From NCBI GenBank assembly GCA_025093555.1, contig JAIWNF010000009.1, forward strand, positions 124,001-188,000: a stretch of 64,000 nucleotides of DNA. The letters are read 5' to 3'. The translations under genes were made by a program, and so were the position numbers. This stretch comes from Circinella umbellata (taxonomy: Eukaryota; Mucoromycota; Mucoromycetes; Mucorales; Lichtheimiaceae). Below the pieces are notes generated by a model that worked only from the letters and a program-made list of their open reading frames with translations, was not told where the DNA came from and ran no database searches. Below, piece by piece: positions 24,390 to 36,199 of the stretch; the first letter of the stretch is position 1, and the number at the start of each line of letters is the position of its first letter.

Positions 24390-25730
24390 ATTCCTTAGCA
24401 GACTACGTAGGTAGACTATTAATATATATAGAATATAAAAAGGGGGATAGAATAGAGCCTTGTAGTACTTCTGTTATAGGGGAAAAACGATGAGAAACGG
24501 GATTAGCTATTATTACGTCAATCATTACATTATTAAACAAATTTTTAACTAATGATAAAAGTGGTGTAGGGACTGTATTGCTAAGGATATTCCATATAAT
24601 ATCACGGTTTACTGTATTATATGTGGATTGTATGTCTAAAAATGCCATGACGGGAGCTTTCCATTTGTGTGTCATTTTATGATGACGGCATACTTCTTGT
24701 AGACAAAGTACTTGGTCGAGTGAGCTGCGTGCTTGGCGGAATCCTCCTTGAGCTATGTCGAGTTGTGGGCTTGATTCTTGTAAAAGGTCTTGTAAACAGT
24801 ATTCTAATATTTTTCATATTATAGATGTTAAACCAATTGGTCTGAAGTTACCTGGGTTGTCTGGTGGGCCCCATTTGTGGATTGGTGTTATTTGTGCTAT
24901 TCTCCATTCTTGTGCTGTATAAGAAGCAATCCAACATAGGTGGAAAAGCTGGTGGAGAAAAGGAGCTAATGGGTTGATCAGGGGTTTTAACATTTCACCC
25001 CTTATATGGTCGATACCTGGCGCTTTTTTGTTTGGAAGACGTTCAAGTACATCTTTGATTTTTTCAATGGTTATTGGGAAGACTGCTGTTGGTAATGTTG
25101 CTGATGAGGTAAATTATGTTGAAGATGCTGTTGATGTTGTCGATAATGTTGTTGCTGTTGTTGGTGTGATTTGCATTTGGTGTTATGAAGTTTGGTTGTT
25201 AATGGATAATAAATTACTACTGTATATTTTTTAAGGTGATCAGCCATAGTTGTTGCCGCAGCCTCCGGACTATTTTGATTGCTAAATGCTGGTTGTATTG
25301 TTCTGTTTTGTCGAATCTTTTTGATTGTTGCTATTGTTTTATTGTAATCATTACTTTCAAGTTGTTTGCAGAAGTGATTCCATGTTTCCCGACCTCTTTT
25401 GCTGATTGCCCTTCGGACTTGCGCTTTTGCTTGTTGGAATTTGAGCCACCAGGTTAGTTTACTCATTCCTTGAGCTGATCGCCATTTCTTATAACATAAT
25501 TCTCGGTGTTTAGCCAAGCGCAGCAATTCAGTGTTCCAAAAATTTGATCTAATTATATACCCATTAGATTTGGTGCCTAACGTTGTATCCAAACTGCTAT
25601 AGAGTATATCATAAAATTTGGTAGAGTATTCATCAATTAGTTGTGTAATGTCTAAGGGTGGGGTGTTTTGTGATATTTCATTAATGTGATCTGTAAGTTG
25701 GTTGGTGATTGGTGTAATTTGGTTGAGGGA
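24390..25730 (-). pseudogene. non-LTR (LINE) retrotransposon fragment with reverse transcriptase
   Basis: Read on the minus strand from 25730 downward: a pre-RT region (SKLTWWLKFQQAKAQVRRAI; GRETWNHFCKQLESNDYNKT), then RT motifs IEKIKDVLERLPNKKAPGID, NFRPIGLTSII, DIAQGGFRQARSSLDQVL and AFLDIQSTYNTVN. The last should carry a catalytic-type Asp; the following YADD block is missing because the element ends near 24390. There is a TGA stop after FRPIGLTSII and a frame change between the two halves (near 25090). The segment lacks an endonuclease and 3' end, so it is a dead internal piece. Confidence 0.8.
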
Positions 25731-25734
25731 CGTT

Positions 25735-26142
25735 TCTTCAGCAAAGGAAACAACAATAGCAAATTGGGTCAAGGAAATAATGAAACAAGCAGGTGTTGAC
25801 ACAGCTGAATACCCTCCACACTCGATACGTTCGGCAGCCAGCACAAAAGCAGTAGAAAAAGGGCACAGTATTGAACAAGTCAAAGAACATGCCAATTGGA
25901 GTAGAAATACCCAAACTTTTGAACGCTTTTATTATAAACCTACAACGACAGTTACTTTGGGATCACAAATTACAAATTCAATTTTTTCTACGGACAACCT
26001 TACCACATTGGAAGCCGGAGCGGAGGCAACTGAGATTGTTCTAGGAACGACCAACAATGAAAATGTTGCCGAAGCGAAGGCTGAAAATGCGGTAAATACC
26101 CACCCTACTTCTTGGTTACATAATATTCGAAACTTATTTTAA
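25735..26142 (+). pseudogene. C-terminal fragment of a DIRS/Ngaro-type tyrosine recombinase
   Basis: The frame ends in a tyrosine recombinase catalytic region: HSIRSAAS (HxxR box), VKEHANWSRNTQTFERFYY with the His/Trp position and the nucleophilic Tyr. DIRS elements encode such recombinases instead of integrases. The first catalytic Arg is absent because the fragment starts abruptly at about 25735, where the oppositely oriented LINE fragment begins. The tail (NENVAEAKAENAV) overlaps one arm of an inverted repeat. Confidence 0.75.
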
Positions 26143-26330
26143 TTCAATACACCACCCTTAAAAAATTACCACATAACAAAAAAAAATTGAATATTATTAT
26201 TATTATTAGCTACGTTGAAAGATATAAGGAAGAAAGAGATTAGAAAATTATTATTATATTTATATGAAAAATAAAGCGCGGCTCGTGAGAGTATTTACCA
26301 CATTTTCAGCCTTCGCTTCGGCAACATTTT
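26060..26330. repeat. 39-bp inverted repeat at the end of the DIRS fragment
   Basis: 26060-26098 (AAAATGTTGCCGAAGCGAAG then GCTGAAAATGCGG) and 26291-26330 are inverted copies with about one mismatch and a spacer near 190 bp. A third, partial copy (CACATTTTCAGCCTTCG) lies at 27081-27105 in the orientation of the second. DIRS elements have split inverted and internal complementary repeats rather than LTRs, so these fit remnants of such ends. Confidence 0.7.
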
Positions 26331-26334
26331 GATT

Positions 26335-27240
26335 TTATAAATTAATGTTTTTTTATAAATTAATATTTTTTTTTGCAGTTAAAGATGGAATCAAAATGAT
26401 TATTTTTCGATATGATAAAAAAAAAACAAAAAAAAAAAAAAAACTTTTCTCCCTCTCTATACAAATATATACACACCAATTTACATAGCCAGACACCTTA
26501 TGGAATAATATATCCCCCTTTATGTACCTAGTTCTTTCTCCTATAACATTTTCCTTGTCATCCCAACAAGGTTTTTTAAATATTCTTTTTCCAAAATTAT
26601 GAACTGTCTCAAACAAGTATGTCCAACCGGACGTTCTGTTTAAAGGGGACATTAAATAAAGCAAATAAATTTATCGTATCGAAACACAGACACCTATTAT
26701 GATAATATAACAACCTTATTTGGAAATAATTTCATTGTTAATTTTAGATGCTTACTTTACAGAAGTGTGAAAGGACAAATAGGGTATAAGTCAATACTAC
26801 CATTTTTTCTTACTATTGTATTTAATCTATAATACGTACGTAGACTTATATATATATATATATATATGTATGTATATAGTGACTTCACATTTAGACAATG
26901 GTATATAAGAGCAATGAAGCTAATAATAGTAACTAACAGGTGAACCGATAGATCAAATAATCAACTAGTATGTGACAATGACTATTATAAGAACTTCCGT
27001 TACCAATTGGACGGTGTTTTAATTATTAAAAAAAAATAAAGAATTGACTATTTACGTTTATACCAATGTCAGGCATGTCTCACATTTTCAGCCTTCGTTT
27101 TGTCAATATATGTATTTGAATTTGTTATGTAAAGATGCAAAAATAAAAAAGCAAACCGCCCTCGCCATCATAAAGCATATTGGTTCGAGAATCAGACTAT
27201 TTTAATATACTAGGTGATATCACTGTTTAGAAAGCTAAAA
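26335..27240. other. no gene seen; AT-rich spacer
   Basis: Contains A-runs near 26420-26440, a TA microsatellite at about 26851-26866 and the third copy of the DIRS-associated repeat. No coding exon is supported. Confidence 0.4.
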
Positions 27241-27241
27241 A

Positions 27242-27304
27242 AAATACTCAACAGGTCCATTTCACTGCTAAGAAAATTCAAACTCAACCGGTCCCTTTCA
27301 CTGC
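27242..27304 (-). repeat. two solo inverted copies of the satellite unit
   Basis: Two consecutive units, CTCAACAGGTCCATTTCACT then GCTAAGAAAATTC, and CTCAACCGGTCCCTTTCACT then GCTACATCG. They match the reverse complement of the 18.4-19.6 kb satellite, about 7.7 kb from the array. Confidence 0.75.
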
Positions 27305-27343
27305 TACATCGTTATCAATTAATTCTGAGGCTAAATACACGAT

Positions 27344-27656
27344 ATGTCGCGTAGCGGCGAGTGGATAGATGGTCGACGCGTAGATATTCTTTATGCACCC
27401 GACATGTCACTGTCCAGTGTTCTTCCACCAATAGTAGTGGAGGTTCAAAATGTTGTTGACAAGCCCTTTCATCCACCGCTTACAAAAGTACTACGACCAC
27501 ATTTATGAAACCCACAACAATACCAAACCAATTGCATTGACTTTCTGTGTGAAAGCAATAAGGACAGAGATCGTTAAGGACTTTCAAGATACTGACAAGG
27601 GCTCATTTTTGAAAAGACTACAGTATTATTATTGTTATATGTTTCATTTGGTATAA
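27344..27656 (+). pseudogene. short frameshifted remnant of a conserved fungal protein
   Basis: Begins near ATGTCGCGTAGC with GEWIDGRRVDILYAPDM and LPPIVVEVQNVVD in one frame. It continues in another frame with ETHNNTKPIALTFCVKAIRT. The D-then-EVQ pattern is reminiscent of a PD-(D/E)XK nuclease-like core, but that is only an impression. At least one frameshift near 27470 breaks it, and it ends after about 100 codons. Confidence 0.35.
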
Positions 27657-28330
27657 TAGAGAAGTAACCGATATTATTATTATTTATTATTGATAAAAGA
27701 TAATATGTACTTGATAGGTTATTAACATTGATTAATAAAAATAAACTGGAGTTTCTTTTGATATAACAAGTTTATCTAATTATATTAAATTACTTATCAA
27801 ATATAAAGTTATCGCAAGTTACGTATGTATAAATAAATTGATTGTTCTACATATATTTTAACCTGTTAAATGAGTAATATAATAGCCAAAAGACAGGAAT
27901 CATAATAAAAAGTTATAAGACCATGTTTAATATTATAAATATGATATAAAATTTTATAGGCGAATTGGTTGAACCACAACGGAACAATAAAAAAAAGTAC
28001 TCCAATACATAATCAATATTTATTTCTGCTATTCAGCGAACTGAAATTTTACATACAAACGATTATGCAAAAACCAACAAAGCATAATGCATGAATACAG
28101 GCTGCGCATACACATGTGCTCATTGAAGTGGCGGTGCCATTCCGTCCAAAGTGTCATTTTTTTTTTTTATCTTTTCTCACACAGCCAAACGCCATGAATA
28201 TATATTTCCCTTCTCCACAAGAAAAATAAAATACGATTTTCAGACTTTTTTTTATATACACGCAAAAAAAAAATAGAAGTAGGAAAAAATAAAAGTAATA
28301 GTAATAACTAAAGGAAAAAAAAATAAACAG

Positions 28331-30556
28331 TTACACATTTCCTTTCTTATTGTAATGTTTGGTATAATTTGATTGTGGCGTAATATTCATTCCAGCCGCC
28401 ATCGCCTGATCCACTTGTAAACATGCAGTCAACATCTCATCCGCACCAGCAAATGCTTCAGTTGCTGTTTGAATAAAATCTTTATTCTTGAATCCTTGTT
28501 GATTTTCCAACAATCTTCCAAAATCCATCACTTTTTGACGTAATGTATCAAATTGTTGTTCAATTTGTTTTGCTTTACGTTGTTGAAGTAATCGTTTTTG
28601 TTGTTGTCTTTGTTGTTGTTGTTGAGCGCTTGCTTGTGGATTACCACCTTGTTGTGATGAAGATGCTGGTGAATTATTATTATTATTGCTATTATTATTA
28701 TTCTTATTGTTATGATAATGGTGATGATGATGCGGAACGAAAGGTGGATGAGAATGCTTGTGTATTAACGTCACATGGGCTGTCTTTTTATGTAGATCGA
28801 TAATGATGGTCAGTGCGCCTGCGCAATCGTATCGGTTCGTTGCTTTGGGATGATCACTGGCTTTTCTTGGTTTTGCTGTATCAGCACGTTGTGAACAATA
28901 ATATCGTAGTGTAGATAAGGTATCAGGCATCTTGATTGATCTTCGCTGATCTTTCAAACTATTATATGCAATTATGTTTTAGTTGCCTTTTTTTCTCTCT
29001 CCTTAATTCCCTTCCTCCCTCTCTCCCTCTTTACATATATATCTATACTTTTAACTTTCTTCCCCCGTCAATTATTACCTAAAATTAAATTTGGTTCCTG
29101 ATAGAACATGTTCACATACACCTCGACCCAATTGCGAAAATCCCGCACCCTGACCCATACGGTGAATCAATGGAGTAATATCAACATCATAATGTTTTCG
29201 ATCAAATTCAGTCTCTTGTTGCAATGCATGTACGAATCCTTCCAAAGTTAATACTTCTTGTTTTACTTGTTGCTGCTTTGGTGATATTCGCCCATTTGTA
29301 CCCGTATTTGTACTGGTTGTAGTAGCAGTAGATGTGTTATTAACAGTAGTATTCGTATTACCTCCTGGTCTTCCATGTCCATTCATCATTGGTGGTTGTT
29401 GAGATGGGGTGGGTGGGGTTGGTTGTTGTGGAGGTGGTTGCGATGCAGCAGCGGCCGCAGCAACGGCAGCCATACTCGATGCCACACTAGTTGGAACTGG
29501 TGCAATAGTGGTTGCACCAGAAGGTATGGAAGGTGGTGGTATGGGAGATTGCGAAGGACGATGTTCCACATTGGATGGTGGCTGGGTTGGAGGTGGCTGT
29601 TGTTGTTGTTGTTGCTGTTGTGTTTGTTGATGATGTTGATGTTGATGTTGAGGGGCAGCTTGATACGGTGGTAAGTGAAGATGTTGAGGTTGCTGCTGTT
29701 GATGTTGTTGAGGAGGCATAGGTAATGATGGTAACGATGGTTGCATTACCTGAGCTTGCACGTGAGATTGTAATTGAGACTGAGTACGCAAGGGCGATGC
29801 CGAAAAGTTGGGTGGAGATGTTTTGACTTGAATGGATGATGGTGAACCGCCAGTAGGTGGTGTGTGTAAAAATCTCGAAGTTAATTGTTGTTGCTGATGA
29901 TGATGTGATGGGGGTTGTTGTTGTTGAGGAGGGGGTTGTGGCTGATGATGTTGCTGTTGTTGCTGCTGTTGTTGATATTGTGAATATCGTGCATGTTTAA
30001 ACGCCCGCTCCTGTTCTTCATATATTTGTTTGCGTTTCTGCAACTGGGTAGGTGCTCGACACAAAATGCATACATTGTACTTTATACCACGATCATCTGT
30101 AAAATATGTTACATGACGAAGGACCTGGCAGCTATCACAATACATTGTATCTAATGACGGTGGTGGTCTTGTTCTTTGTTGTTGTTGTTGTTGTTGTTGT
30201 TGCTGTTGCTGCTGTTGTTGTTGCTGTTGTTGTTGTTGATGTTGCTGTTGTTGATGACTATTAATAGGACTTGTATGATGATTATTAGGTGTAGCAGTTG
30301 TGGTAGGGTTATTGCTACCAGGACCTCCACCGCTTGCCGCAGCCGCAACAGCCACAGCAGCGGCAGCAGCATGGTGATGGTTACTACTATATGCAGAAGT
30401 GGTACTAGGAGTGGAAACACTAGTCATGACAGCTTGTTGTTGTTGTTGAACATATTGTTGTTGCTGATTTAGCATGGATTGACGATGAGCCCTTAATGCA
30501 TCAGGTGAAATGGCTGAGTACCCATGTGTTTGGAATGCACGACCACCATGTGACAT
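28331..30556 (-). CDS. Gln-rich putative transcriptional regulator with Cys-cluster motifs
   Basis: Two exons on the minus strand, 30556-29079 and 28958-28331, 701 aa. The N-terminal 130 residues are Gln/Ala-rich with a polyQ run encoded by CAA/CAG. A four-Cys cluster follows (YCDSCQVLRHVTYF ... YNVCILC), like a small zinc knuckle. Then come long Gln/Pro/Ala-rich stretches. A second conserved block spans the intron: LTLEGFVHALQQETEFDRKH, then RYYCSQRADT, NRYDCAGALTIIID and HVTLIHKHSHPP. The C-C...H-H order resembles FLYWCH/FAR1-type zinc modules, but I cannot name the family. The C-terminal 150 residues are a helical Gln-rich region. Composition suggests a nuclear coregulator; the function is inferred. 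Confidence 0.7.
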
Positions 30557-31641
30557 TGGTAATGAAAAAGAAAAAAAAAATAAGAAATAAGATTATGGGG
30601 GTTCTGTTTTTTTTTCTTCAAAATGGGATGTGGGGAATATAAAAGTTTATGTATATTATTATTTTTAAGTGTGAGGTAATTACTTTTTTTTTGCCCCTAT
30701 GAAAAAGATCTCGAAAGGAGAGAAGAATAAAAAAAAAGAGTGTCTGTATTTGTTGTGTAGAGTAAGAGAGAAGAGAGGAAAAAGAATAGAAAAAATTGGG
30801 GGGTGAACGCAAGACCAACTCAAGAAAAGAGAAAAAAACTTTACCAAGATCAAATATGATTGGTCTAGTTCCAGTACTCATGACGTAGCAATGAGGTTAC
30901 ACACAAAGTAACTTTTTTTTATACTTAACATAGAAACAATCACTGTGGCAACCTCTTTAATTAATCTTTTGGAATCTCTCCCCCCACTAGCAAAGTGACA
31001 CTCTCCCCCATAATAATCTGTATTTTTGACATTCAAGCATTTTTTTATATTATGTAATCAAAACAAATTTAGGTCTCTTACACCCTTTTTTCTTTTTGAA
31101 ACAATCAATATTTTTGTATTCAGACAAATGTAAACATATCTTTGATTTTCCTCAACCCCCTTCATTCATACTCAACTAAATTGGATTCACTTTTTGTAGC
31201 AAAAGATCATGATCAACTTTTTACTAGATAAACTGAAAATAGTTATGGTGCTGAGTATAATAGCCCACCAATGAAAAATATCCTGAAGACTTGAACAACA
31301 CAAGATGTATTTTTGGTGATAAGAAAAATAGTAATTACATAAAAAAACTGGTACTATATTCGCCAGAATTACTGCATGCACTTGATTAGATTTACAAATA
31401 TTACTTAATCTTAATGTTTTTCTTCAGCTATTTATTATATGATATGTGAACATCAGCATGCTTTTCACATGTTATACTCGCCACATTATATATTATTTTC
31501 TAAGCATGGGATCATATAGAAAAATTAGTATACATAAATATTCTATTAATGATTTATAAGTAAAAATTACAAAACGTTATATATTAATTATTCCTCATGA
31601 AAATTTCATAATAATAATAAAGTCAATAGCATTTTTTTTTT
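30557..31641. other. intergenic spacer
   Basis: Contains the leader of the Gln-rich gene (minus strand) and the 3' flank of the Cmr1 gene. A short minus-strand ATG with a good donor (30881, MSTGTRPIIFDLG then GTAAAG) is seen without a partner exon. Nothing else is supported. Confidence 0.4.
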
Positions 31642-33515
31642 TTACGAGTAGCATACCATCCTTCCACTACCATTTCCTGTTACGACAGTCATATTTTCAG
31701 TAGTAGGATGGAATTGAGCTACGGCTTGAATGGCTGTAATTCGTTCTTCGTCATATAATTCACCAATTTCTTCACTAGTTTCACCGGAGAAAATATCAAC
31801 AGGATGCTTCATATTGCCAATCAAGAAAAGCTGATGTTCTTTTGCTGTTTGATGCCATCGTGCTCGAAAATTGGTTACCCATCTATATTTGAAAACAATT
31901 TAGTATGTTAATTAAATATAAACTAGAGAACCATATCAGAAACTTATTATCTATCTTTTTTTATTATTACCTTCCAGTGTGGTTATTATGGCGTATAGCA
32001 GACTGTAACTTCGTTTCATTTTTGCTTTCATTAAAATCAAATAATCGGATATAATCATCATAGGATGCTGTAACCAATTTATCGCCCCTTGGAGACCAAT
32101 AAGCACTTGTTACTGAATAACCGTGACTAAATTCATGTGTCTGTTCTGACAATGATCGGATATCCCATACAGTCAACGTTCGATCGTTACTAGCTACTGC
32201 CAATAAGTTTTGATTTACAGGATTCAAATGAACACATCCAACCTTCTTATCTCGTAACTGATGAAGCTCAAGTTCTGATGGACCATCCTTAACTCGAATA
32301 TCTCGAAATCCAACTTGTCCTTCTGATGTTGAATACCATACCTGCATGTAAATAATAACACTCATCAGATACTATCGTTTTATTTTCAATCCACTATTAA
32401 TCACGCCCCTTTCCTTTTCCTTCCCTCTACATCCATTTTGTTCTTTTTTTCCCGTCTTTCCTAGTCTATTCCCCTCTTACATTATGACCATCTTGAGACA
32501 TGTCAAAATTTGTAAATGGAACACGTTCACCACCAAAATCCACAAGCCCAAAGCTAGCATTTTTCATATCAAAGTATCGTAATGTTCCGTCATATGAAGA
32601 TGTATACAATCTATCGCTATTAGTTGGATCAAATAACATGTTCGTAATACCACGTGTATGAGGTCGATATGTATACACTACAGGCTCTTCATCTTCGTCA
32701 TCTTCTTCCTTTTTCATATTGTTAACGTCCCAAAATCCAAGTGAACCGGATACATCTGCAGCACACGCTAAAATCTTGCTGCTAGATGGATGGAATCTGT
32801 GGTATTCATAAAAGTATAGATCCAAAAAAAAGAGTGTTAAGCAAAACACACACGCCAGCATTTTCAATACCATTCGACTCACTGTTATACTTTATAAGTA
32901 CTTACACACAAGCATTGATACGATCTGGAGTTACCTTGACTGTAGCCCATGTATGATTTACCTTTAACCCTGTAATTTCTTCACGTAATCTTTCTTGTGC
33001 ATCTTGATCTTCCTTTTTCACTGGTTTTGTATCTTCAGGTTTTAAATTAGGATATCGACGAATATCATCCAGCATTTGCATAAATTCTTGTTGTTTTGTA
33101 TCTTCGAGTTTATCAACACGTTTTGCTTCTTCTTTAACTTTGGAATCACCACCACTGGTTTCACCCATGGCGGTATGATCGGGTGCATTTTCCGCAGCAA
33201 TGCCACGAAGTCGAGCAGAAACACGAGTAGGTGCTTGTTTTTCTTTGTGCTGTTTTTTGGGTATGTGCTTCTTAATAGTGTGGGTCGATGGTGAAGCAGA
33301 TCGCTTATGATCAACCTTTAATCTTGGGATTTCAAGTTGTCGTAATAGTTCATTGTTACGCCTATATAATTTTTTTTTTTTAGTTTGAGTTAAAAAGATC
33401 ACATTCCAAGTCTTTTTTGTATGTTTTTTTTTTCTTCTTGAAGGATCAACTAGTTAAAGATTTCCATTTACTCTATATTCTCCAAACGTTGTTTTTCATA
33501 TTCTGATAATGGCAT
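31642..33515 (-). CDS. CMR1: Cmr1/WDR76-type WD40 protein
   Basis: Nuclear WD40 protein of the CMR1/WDR76 family, linked in other organisms to DNA-damage response and protein quality control. Five exons on the minus strand: 33515-33472, 33361-32906, 32796-32481, 32341-31971, 31882-31642; 475 aa. Starts MPLSEYEKQRLENIERNNEL, the family's N-terminal coil. A basic linker (SARLRGIAAENAP) and FMQMLDDIRRYP follow. WD40 blades include ACAADVSGSLGFWDVNN, RLYTSSYDGTLRYFDM, LLAVASNDRTLTVWDIRSL and LVTASYDDYIRLFDFNESK. The late family signature HTGRWVTNFRARWH spans the last intron. Acidic insert KKEEDDEDEEP lies after the first blade. Confidence 0.92.
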
Positions 33516-34440
33516 TTTGTTCCCTTGTACACAATAAAATAGGTGAGGAGATAAGCGCGTACTCCAGGGGAATAAAAAGACAGAGAAGCGTTATCTAAAT
33601 TGTTGCCAAACAACCAATAATTGTAATTCATTTCATTCAGCAATTTTTATTTAACTTTATGCAAGCCAGCTTTTATATAAACTTTAAATTACACTTGTAT
33701 AAATCTCACAGGTTAACCAAAAATTTGTTATTACTCAAGAATTAGAAAAAAAATTAATCTGTTTCTATACTAATCATTATATAAGGAGATATGGTTCATA
33801 GCTCCCCATTTAATATACTAATACCTTTTGACGATATAGATGTCGATACGATTGAAAAAATTCACTATATTGTAAGTACATACATCTTGGTATATGATAT
33901 TCTCACAATACCATTTGGTGGTAACTAGTAAGTGGAATATTTTTCAATAATGAATAAATTTCAGTAGCCAGATTTTTTTATTTCTCAAGGCATGGTCAAC
34001 ATTCCTAGGGGTAACAAAATTTGTTGAATGTATGCAAAAGAAATAATACGGAGTACAGACATAGTTGTCCATAAAATCGAATGAAATTACAGTATATGTA
34101 ATACCGTCTTTAGTTCCTGTTTTTTTCCACTACGTATTGTAGTGAGTGACAATTATATATACAACGGATCAGAGATTATATATTTTTACGTCTATTTCTG
34201 AATACATAATGAGAATATGAAAAAAAAAAGAATAAAATAAAATAAAGAAAGAACAGAAAAGACACAAAGTCATGGTAGAAGAACTAATGATTATTTACTC
34301 TACGTACTTCAGGCATGGCGGAGGAGGAGGAACAGCTCATTGAACAAAAGCTTCTCGGATGCGGGTGGTGATATACATATATACAGTTTATTTGATTTTT
34401 GATATACAATATAGGATAAATTGAATTAAGGTACATAGGA
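33516..34440. other. gene-poor spacer
   Basis: Holds the Cmr1 promoter side and AT-rich DNA. No coding exon is supported. Confidence 0.4.
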
Positions 34441-34441
34441 T

Positions 34442-34922
34442 ATGCATTTTTTGGTTGATATTAACTTCGAAAAGCTAATTCTTCAAGATAGTTTTGGTAT
34501 TGTTGGTTCGACTTCTGGTGATAGAACTGATAATATTATTCAGAATACTTTGACAATGGAGCAGCAAATTCATCAATTAATTAGTCAACAAGAAAGGATA
34601 TAATTGTATAGAACAATATGGTGAGTAGCTAAATCTAAATATATAAAGTTGAACTGAGTATGTATCGAAAGCACATTCACCTTTTAGATGATAAAGAACA
34701 GATATATAAAGATATTAAGGAAAGAGTAGACAAGAAAGAAGAATATCTATGAAGTTAGCGAAGAGACATTATCACGCTATTATCAATAATTTGCTGACAA
34801 ACTTTCTCTTGGCAACAAGAATGATTTGGATATTTTTAATATTATTTACTGCCCAAAATAATTAGGCAATTGAAAACAACAAGGAGAGAGCTGAAATGAC
34901 ATTTAATCAGGTATCATACATA
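34442..34922 (+). pseudogene. decayed gene related to the relic at 55.35-55.56 kb
   Basis: A 53-codon open frame (34442-34603, MHFLVDINFEKLILQDSFGI...) is followed by a segment with KEQIYKDIKERVDKKEEYL and, in another frame, AIINNLLTNFLLAT. The second part matches 55.35-55.56 kb (IINNLLVNFLLTT; both followed by GA(G/A)ATGAC). Several stops and frame changes show decay. The family is not recognised. Confidence 0.4.
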
Positions 34923-36199
34923 CGATTAATTTTATTAATTACGTAGAAAAGTAATATTATATAAAGTCATAAAAAAAAAACTTTTATAAATCCATGAATA
35001 TTTCGAACAGTTTTATATTGGTATGATATTTTATTAAGCTTATAAAAATAATAGAAAGATGCTACCAGTCTAACGAAATACTGGTCGAACGATCATCGGT
35101 TCAAAGAGAAATTACTGTAGTATGAAGATGAACGCTCAAAAACCATTTTTCGTGAGTATCTTTAATGGACGATTTGATTCCTCTTTCTCTGATTTGCTCA
35201 TCTTGGTAGGTAGTTCTGAACTATTCAAGTTAGATTTATCTTTTTGTTCGTGTACATTTCATTCTCTTAAGAAGCACAAATAAGGTTCATGATGGAAAGT
35301 CTAAGGTTGGGCAATTTGACGTTCGTTTATATTACTCCTTAACTGTAAGCGTTCAATCGAAAATAACAATAAAGTATATCTTTGATGAATATACATTAAA
35401 CATAAAGATATATACTTGTATGTGATTATTGCTGTTTTTAGAAAATAGCGAATTATATGTATCTGCTACCCTTATACGTAGCCAAAATTGTATATTCTCT
35501 GGTTTGTAAAATAGTTTTCATATTGCAGCATTGGTGAATATTAAAGCTTTTGTATTCAACACATATCTTTTATGCACGTAATCATCATTTGTCATGTAAT
35601 TCTAAGATAACGATATAAGTAGGGGAAATCAAAATAAGAAGGGGAAACTGGTGAATGTAGGGTAAATAAGATTTGTTTTTTGAGTGTATATTTGGTGCAG
35701 TTGATAATATTTTTTGAAGAAAATGGGGCGATACTGCTGTTTCTTTTTAAAATGTATGTGCGGCCACAACAAACAAGCTGTGTAGAGAAAAAAACACTAG
35801 AGAATATAGTAATTGATAAGATAGAACAAAGAATAGGATAAGAAAACAAAAATGAAAGTAAGGAAAGTAATGATACTTTGAGCGAAAAGTAAATTATCAA
35901 GCTGTTCGGAAAAACAAAATCAAAAAAGAAATGTAACCTTTAAGCTTTAACCTTTAACACGTATCAATTTTCAACGTGTCGTCAAGAGATAAAAAAAATC
36001 TGATAAACAGCTCATTTTAGTTTATAATATTCTTGCAATATATCAGATTATGCAACCCCAAAGATGGCATTCAGAGCCTCGATTATTTGGCTGGAAATAG
36101 GCTTAAAAGGCCTGGCGACTTTGCCGAGTAAAGTCCACAAATAGTTAGACTTAATTTAAGACACAAAGTAACTCATTTACTCTCTATCTATATATATAA

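Noticed and set aside
29375..29721. Plus-strand open frames opposite the Gln-rich gene
   Set aside because: They are Trp/Cys/Gly/Val-rich mirror images of CAA/CAG/CCA codons and have no splice or family support.
30844..30881. Short minus-strand exon MSTGTRPIIFDLG with a good donor
   Set aside because: No acceptor and partner exon could be found before the Gln-rich gene's ATG, which has no AG directly upstream.
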